Assembly: GCA_013817465.1 (NCBI GenBank)
Contig: JACDCP010000035.1
Coordinates: forward strand, 1-15,453
Direction: 5' to 3'
Source: Gammaproteobacteria bacterium
GTDB taxonomy: Bacteria > Pseudomonadota > Gammaproteobacteria > Steroidobacterales > JACDCP01
Length of the DNA: 15,453 nucleotides
Numbering within the stretch: position 1 is the stretch's first letter; each line of letters opens with the position of its first letter. The translations under genes were made by a program, and so were the position numbers. The notes beneath the pieces were generated by a model that ran no database searches, was not told the origin of the DNA, and worked only from the letters and a program-made list of their open reading frames with translations. This document shows positions 12,233-15,453 of the stretch, piece by piece.

Positions 12233-12528
12233 TCGTCAACGTCCGCCTCGAGCTCGACGACGTGCAGCGCAACCGCATCTCGCGGCTGATCAACCCGCGC
12301 GCGGCTAAACGGCTGGCGAGCCGCCAGGACATCACCGAGTTCGTGCGCGGCTGCGTCGAGCACGCCGCCGGCGCCGTCCATATCGGCACCCCGACCACCG
12401 AGTCGATCCGCGCAGAGGCCCGCCCGCCGGACGAGCAGCTGCTGATCGACAGCCTGCGCCGTGAGGGTAAATGCGACAGCTACATCCGCGGCGCCCTGCA
12501 GGTTCACCGGGATCTGCGCGGCCGATGA
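12229..12528 (+). CDS. Small possible ribbon-helix-helix protein (99 aa)
   Basis: 99 residues. MIVNVRLELDDVQRNRISRL begins with a strand (VNVRLEL) and a helix; ITEFVRGCVEHAA (about 42-54) would be the second helix, an arrangement compatible with a CopG/Arc-type DNA-binding fold. The C-terminal third (DEQLLIDSLRREGKCDSYIR) is helical. Starts at the ATGA overlap and ends at another ATGA overlap. The fold is a weak inference from pattern. Confidence 0.55.
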   Translation: MIVNVRLELDDVQRNRISRLINPRAAKRLASRQDITEFVRGCVEHAAGAVHIGTPTTESIRAEARPPDEQLLIDSLRREGKCDSYIRGALQVHRDLRGR

Positions 12529-12950
12529 TTGACACTACCGTTGCCTGGACTATTCAACATCACGCCGTCGGCAGCGCGATTGTGTTTCTCTGCGCGCAGC
12601 GCCCGAATCCCGCTCCAGTCGCCGTTTCGCGGACGGCGCGCTCGAAATCCCCCGAGACGAACGGTGCACTGCCTGGACCGCAACAGCGGATTCTTAATGC
12701 GATCTCTTGGTTCGAGGCGCTGCTACTGATGTTCGAGGATGACACGACCGAGGCGCATGAACGGCGCATCGTCCGCTGTCGCTCGTGCCGCGCGAAGATC
12801 ATCTGGTTCACGACCGCAGCGGGAAAGAAGATGCCGGTCGATGCCGATACCGTTGAGCCGGATGACGACGACGACGAGCTTGATCTCGAGCGGCATGTTT
12901 CGCACTTCGCGACCTGTCCGGATGCGGCCAGGTTCAGGCGCGGTCGGTGA
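12525..12950 (+). CDS. Zinc-ribbon protein with a fused replication-gene-like remnant (141 aa, start uncertain)
   Basis: 141 residues from the ATG at 12525 (overlapping the previous stop), or 73 residues from the ATG at 12729. The C-terminal part is a coherent small domain: RIVRCRSCRAKIIWFTTAAG, KKMPVDADTV, an Asp run, then HVSHFATCPDA. Cys-x2-Cys with His-x5-Cys suggests a zinc ribbon, a type common in phage early operons. Residues 1-68 look foreign to it: they include LPGPQQRILNAISWFEALL, the opening of a domain otherwise found in larger phage or plasmid proteins, and the DNA carries a promoter-like sequence. A deletion fusion is likely. Function unknown. Confidence 0.6.
   Translation: MIDTTVAWTIQHHAVGSAIVFLCAQRPNPAPVAVSRTARSKSPETNGALPGPQQRILNAISWFEALLLMFEDDTTEAHERRIVRCRSCRAKIIWFTTAAGKKMPVDADTVEPDDDDDELDLERHVSHFATCPDAARFRRGR
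12529..12556 (+). promoter_or_regulatory. Possible internal promoter ahead of the integrase genes
   Basis: TTGACA (12529-12534), 16-bp spacer, TATTCA (12551-12556). No operator copy overlaps it, so transcription of the genes from 12729 through the integrase could run independently of the repressor. The -10 box is only a fair match. Confidence 0.35.
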
Positions 12951-13159
12951 TGGAGTTCCTGAGCCGCCACGAGCTCGTCGAGCTGACCGGCGCCAGCAAG
13001 CGGCCGGTGCAGATTCGCTGGCTGGCCGAGCGCGGCTACCGGTTCGAAATCGGTGCCGACGGCAATCCGAAGGTGCTATCGTCCGCGGTCCAGTCTCGCC
13101 TCGAGGAGAAGGCGCCGCGCCGCCGCCGGCGACAGCCGGACTGGAGCGCGGTCCGATGA
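12950..13159 (+). CDS. DUF4224-family protein upstream of integrase (69 aa)
   Basis: 69 residues from the ATG at 12950, which overlaps the previous TGA as TGATG. MEFLSRHELVELTGASKRPV, QIRWLAERGYRFEIGADGNP matches DUF4224 ('FLsxxELxeLTGxkrxxxQixWLxxxGxxF'), a small winged-helix-like family found directly upstream of phage integrases. The basic tail (APRRRRRQPDW) fits DNA binding. Its TGA overlaps the integrase ATG. By place and size it could act as the excisionase; I know of no direct evidence for that role and state it as inference. Confidence 0.8.
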   Translation: MEFLSRHELVELTGASKRPVQIRWLAERGYRFEIGADGNPKVLSSAVQSRLEEKAPRRRRRQPDWSAVR

Positions 13160-14196
13160 TGGGCCGGCGAAGAAAAAGAAACCGGCACCTGCCCGAGCGC
13201 ATGCAGCTCCGGCACGGCGCCTACTACTACGTCGCCTATGCCGCGCGACGGCAGATCTGGACTCACCTGGGCCGCGCGTTCGCGGACGCGTTGGTCAAAT
13301 ACGGCGCGCTCGAGGGCCGCCCGCCGAAGGGACGAACCGTCGACGACGCGGTGCATGCCTACCTGCAGGACGCCGCCGGCCGGTTGCGACCGAAGACGAT
13401 GGCGCTGTACGAGGCAGCCGCCCGCGAGCTGCTCGGCTATGTGGCGGAGGACGGCGCGGCGAAAGGCGGCGCCTTCCGGGGCGTGCAGCTCGAGGACCTG
13501 CAGAGCGCCGACGTGAAGGAGTACCTGGTCCGGCGCACCAGCAAGGCCGCGGCCAACGGCGAGATCGCGCTGCTCTCCGCCGCCTACACGCTGGCCGTCG
13601 AGCGCGGCTGGGCGCCCCTCAATCCCTGTCGCGGCGTGCGCCGCAACCCGCGCCGCCGGCGCAGCCGCTACATCAACGTCACCGAGCGCAAGCGCCTGAT
13701 CGCGGCCGCACCACCCCAGATCGCCTCGATGATCGAGATCTCGTACCTGACCGCCTGCCGCAAGTCCGAGGTCCTCGACATCCGGCTCGCGGATATCTGC
13801 GACGAGGGGCTGTACGTGCGGCGCGGCAAGACCCAGGACCGCATGCTGTTCGAGATGACCGACGAGCTCGGCGCGGTGCTGGAGCGGGCCCGGGCGGCAT
13901 CGCGGGGGCGCCGCAAACGGCGCGGGAGCGCCTCGGTGGCCTCGCTGTACCTTTTCTCCGGCCGCACCGGCCAGCGATATACCGAGGACGGCCTGCAGAC
14001 GATGTGGCAGCGTGTGCGCCGCCGTGCAGGTCTGCCCGACGTCAACTTCCACGACATCCGCCGAGCGCGCATCACCGACGCGGAGCACAAGTTCGGCATG
14101 ACGATGGCGAACGCGCTCGCCGGCCACCGCTCGGTGACGACGACCGAACGCTACCTGGTGCAGACCGGCATGCGGATCGTGAAGCCGGAGCTGTAG
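13156..14196 (+). CDS. int: Phage tyrosine-recombinase integrase (346 aa)
   Basis: 346 residues; start at the ATGATG at 13156, overlapping the DUF4224 stop. Residues 1-50 (HLPERMQLRHGAYYYV, IWTHLGRAFADALVKYG) are the N-terminal arm-binding-type domain; about 60-165 the SAM-like core-binding domain; then the catalytic domain with the complete set R202 (TACRKSE), K225 (GKTQDR), H299 and R302 (HDIRR), H324 (GHRS) and nucleophile Y333 (TERYL), H324 and Y333 being nine apart as usual. Catalyses site-specific recombination between attP and the host tRNA-Thr site. It is transcribed toward attP, 523 bases away, with the HNH gene between them. Confidence 0.93.
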   Translation: MMGRRRKRNRHLPERMQLRHGAYYYVAYAARRQIWTHLGRAFADALVKYGALEGRPPKGRTVDDAVHAYLQDAAGRLRPKTMALYEAAARELLGYVAEDGAAKGGAFRGVQLEDLQSADVKEYLVRRTSKAAANGEIALLSAAYTLAVERGWAPLNPCRGVRRNPRRRRSRYINVTERKRLIAAAPPQIASMIEISYLTACRKSEVLDIRLADICDEGLYVRRGKTQDRMLFEMTDELGAVLERARAASRGRRKRRGSASVASLYLFSGRTGQRYTEDGLQTMWQRVRRRAGLPDVNFHDIRRARITDAEHKFGMTMANALAGHRSVTTTERYLVQTGMRIVKPEL

Positions 14197-14201
14197 CCAC
14201 G

Positions 14202-14705
14202 GTGGGACGCCGACGAATACATGACCAGGACCTGCCGCAACGCCTTGTCCACCGGCACGGCCAATACTTTTACCTGCATCGCCACGAAGGGAAGCAGCAA
14301 TGGCACAGCTTCGGTCGCGACAAGGCATGGGCAGCCACACATGCCGAGAAACTGAACGAACTGAAGCGACGCGAGAGAAACGACGTGTTTGGCGTACTAC
14401 GAAGTGTCGGCGAGCAGCTTCGCGAACAAGTGTTGGTGCGCGATGGCTATCGGTGCGTCTATTGCGGTGCTGAGCGGGATTTGGGCATCGATCATGTGAT
14501 TCCGCACATCGCGGGAGGCAGCACAATGTCATTTAACCTGGTTGCCGCATGCACGAGCTGCAATGCCACAAAAGGCTGCGGAGATCCACGGCAGTTTCTG
14601 CTGGAGTTGAATCGTTTTGCTCAGCGGCTGGTTGAAGCCCTGTTGGTCGATTTAATGGACAAGCCTCGCATATTGGACAGCACCGCTGCTGCAGGAGAGG
14701 CTTAA
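14202..14705 (+). CDS. HNH endonuclease with integrase-type N-terminal domain (167 aa)
   Basis: 167 residues; start is the GTG at 14202 (MGRRRIHDQDLPQRLV), with GGAG about ten bases upstream and 5 bases after the integrase stop. Residues 1-52 align with the integrase N-terminus: MGRRR, LPxR, RHGxYxY, W, GR and a closing helix are shared (MGRRRIHDQDLPQRLVHRHG against GRRRKRNRHLPERMQLRHG). Residues 80-125 are an HNH nuclease: RDGYRCVYCG (C85, C88), GIDHVIPHIAGG (D97, H98), FNLVAACTSCNATKG (N112, C117, C120, K124), with four zinc cysteines and the catalytic His present. A 40-residue helical tail follows. Lower G+C than the integrase. Expected to nick or cut DNA; the N-terminal domain suggests targeting to the integrase's own DNA sites. 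Confidence 0.85.
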   Translation: MGRRRIHDQDLPQRLVHRHGQYFYLHRHEGKQQWHSFGRDKAWAATHAEKLNELKRRERNDVFGVLRSVGEQLREQVLVRDGYRCVYCGAERDLGIDHVIPHIAGGSTMSFNLVAACTSCNATKGCGDPRQFLLELNRFAQRLVEALLVDLMDKPRILDSTAAAGEA

Positions 14706-14895
14706 GCTGCTGATTTCATGGAGCTGGCGACAGGAGTCGAACCTGCGACCTGCTGATTACAAATCAGGCTGCCGCGGGCCACTCAAGTGTCTGAATCCGC
14801 TCCTTAGAATCGCCATTTCGCGCTGTCCATTACTTCGCGCCACATCGGCCCGTAAGGGCCTGAATGTGCCCGTTTCCGGCCCCGATAATGGACAG
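14653..14895. repeat. Candidate arm-type integrase sites around attP
   Basis: TAATGGACA at 14653-14661, TATTGGACAG at 14671-14680, CTGTCCATTA (reverse TAATGGACAG) at 14823-14832 and TAATGGACAG at 14886-14895. Two lie left and two right of the tRNA-like core. The left pair is inside the HNH gene and 18 bp apart; the right pair is inverted and encloses a hairpin. Confidence 0.5.
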
Positions 14896-15254
14896 TTCGC
14901 GGAAGCGGAATGCGCCGCGGACGGACGGACCAATCACCATCGGCACTCTTTCTTTCCCCGCTGCGCAGCGATCACCCGCTGCGCGATATCCGCTCGCGGC
15001 AGAGTACCGGTCAAAGTCCGCCACCGGTGCCGCCAGTTCGTAGTGCCTGCACCGCGATACGGCGTCGGCGGGTGATCGGGTTTGGCGCTCGCCGAGCGGC
15101 GGAGCCGATGCGTACGCAGGCGTTTACCCCCCCTGGTGGAGGCTCAGATTTGGGTCAGGCTGCTAGAAGCTCGGAAGGCGCAGACTGCACTATCATATGT
15201 CCAAGGTCGATATCCGACCGGGCAGCCGCGGCCTTCCGCGGCGGGAGAGAGAAG
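14706..15254. other. Non-coding att flank with several inverted repeats
   Basis: No convincing gene on either strand apart from the attP core. Seen here: hairpin CACAT-GGCCC-GTAA-GGGCC-ATGTG (14841-14868) nested inside the inverted pair CTGTCCATTA/TAATGGACAG (14823-14832, 14886-14895); an 11-bp perfect inverted repeat CGATCACCCGC/GCGGGTGATCG (14969-14979, 15068-15078); and GCCGCGG-CCTT-CCGCGGC (15225-15242) just before the ribosome site of the 31-codon ORF. TATCAT at 15191-15196 is a possible -10 box without a good -35. Confidence 0.5.
14719..14768 (-). other. attP core: 3' half of tRNA-Thr(TGT)
   Basis: Read on the minus strand: CTGA-TTTGTAA-TCAG is an anticodon arm with anticodon TGT (14761-14759), then a variable loop AGGTC, a T arm GCAGG-TTCGAA-CCTGT whose loop is one base short, CGCCAGC as the 3' acceptor strand, T, and an encoded CCA (14721-14719). 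No matching D arm or 5' acceptor strand (GCTGGCG) lies at the right distance upstream, so this is a tRNA 3' half and not a working gene. It lies 13 bases beyond the HNH stop, in the orientation in which the phage carries the tRNA end at attP. Confidence 0.75.
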
Positions 15255-15350
15255 ATGACGACATACACACTCACTGACGATCAGATCGACATGCTGCCGG
15301 CTGATGTGCTGCTGGCAGTCTACCCGGTCGCTACTCCGGATCGGGATTAA
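15255..15350 (+). CDS. 31-residue ORF with good ribosome site
   Basis: 31 residues, MTTYTLTDDQIDMLPADVLL, then AVYPVATPDRD, with GGGAGAGAG before the ATG and a 7-bp GC-rich hairpin (15225-15242) directly upstream that could influence ribosome access. Acidic, one likely helix. The same frame is open upstream to 14910 but that part has no coding look. It is convergent with the leftward gene that ends at 15357. Function unknown; it might be a host or phage microprotein. Confidence 0.4.
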   Translation: MTTYTLTDDQIDMLPADVLLAVYPVATPDRD

Positions 15351-15356
15351 GACCCA

Positions 15357-15453
15357 TTAAACGGTGGGCTCCTGCGCCTGCTGGATGGCTTTCTCGAGCC
15401 TTGCGCGCGCAGCGTCATCAGCGGCGACGAGCTGGCCGAATTCGGCCTGCGTC
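15357..15453 (-). CDS. C-terminal end of a leftward phage gene, partial
   Basis: The minus strand is open from the right edge to a TAA at 15359-15357 and reads QAEFGQLVAADDARARLEKA, then IQQAQEPTV. This is an Ala/Gln/Glu-rich helix ending, with GC-rich codon use like the other phage genes. Its direction, toward attP, is that of the late genes in a lambda-type circular map (tail genes face att from the side opposite to int). Identity unknown. Confidence 0.45.
   Translation of the reverse strand, partial: TQAEFGQLVAADDAARARLEKAIQQAQEPTV

Noticed and set aside
13036..14532. Long minus-strand open frame of 498 codons
   Set aside because: Antisense to the integrase and HNH genes, which carry all their catalytic residues. 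No ribosome site or family pattern was seen on the minus strand.
14719..14830. Complete functional tRNA-Thr gene
   Set aside because: No D arm and no 7-base 5' acceptor partner at the right distance; TGGCG about 43 bases too far upstream does not fit, and the T loop is one base short.
14910..15254. Upstream extension of the 31-codon ORF to 146 residues
   Set aside because: The added part is Arg/Ser/Pro-rich with no coding look and crosses the inverted repeats; the ATG at 15255 has its own ribosome site.

Overview
The window reads as part of a high-GC temperate phage with lambda-like organisation, most likely from a gammaproteobacterium. The support is protein-family resemblance by eye (Cro, a small XRE repressor, O/P-like replication proteins, DUF4224, phage-type tyrosine integrase), overlapping ATGA/TGATG gene junctions and a tRNA-Thr-derived attachment site. 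No database search was possible. The host assignment is an inference.

Layout. The switch lies at about 9.9-10.9 kb. A repressor gene (9981-10316) and a lipoprotein gene point right; cro (9720-9905) points left. Leftward promoter PR and a second, rightward promoter PL (10796-10823) share TTGACR-N16-TATACA and are covered by five copies of one 16-bp dyad operator: three at PR and the repressor start, two at PL. From PR leftward: cro, a small ribbon-helix-helix-like protein, a DUF6527-like protein, an SSB-like protein ending in DDIPF, an O-like initiator whose linker carries iteron-like repeats, a P-like protein, two small genes of which one holds an in-frame amber codon, a secreted PEP-linker protein, a GH51-like glycosidase, and a Q-like putative antiterminator followed by a structured leader and strong terminator. 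The late region (3147 to 1) then begins with a 653-residue tail-type protein carrying ten 22-residue HxH repeats and continues with small virion-type genes off the left edge.

From PL rightward comes a tightly packed series of small unknown genes (including a 43-residue membrane microprotein), a zinc-ribbon protein, a DUF4224 protein, the integrase and an HNH endonuclease. The HNH protein starts with the same type of N-terminal domain as the integrase. Immediately after it lies the 3' half of a tRNA-Thr(TGT), flanked on both sides by copies of TAATGGACA that look like arm-type integrase sites. Phage-like DNA lies on both sides of the tRNA half and the 5' half is absent, so this looks like attP of a free or circular phage genome rather than a prophage-host junction. 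The last 0.7 kb is mostly non-coding att flank, plus a 31-codon ORF and the end of a leftward gene.

As a system: the repressor would hold PR and PL shut while it and the lipoprotein are expressed in the lysogen; PR drives replication and then Q and late genes; PL drives the int operon. The repressor lacks an S24 autocleavage domain, so induction probably does not use RecA-stimulated self-cleavage. The least familiar parts are the integrase-domain/HNH chimera beside attP, the repeat-built candidate origin inside the O-like gene, and the glycosidase with its secreted neighbour.
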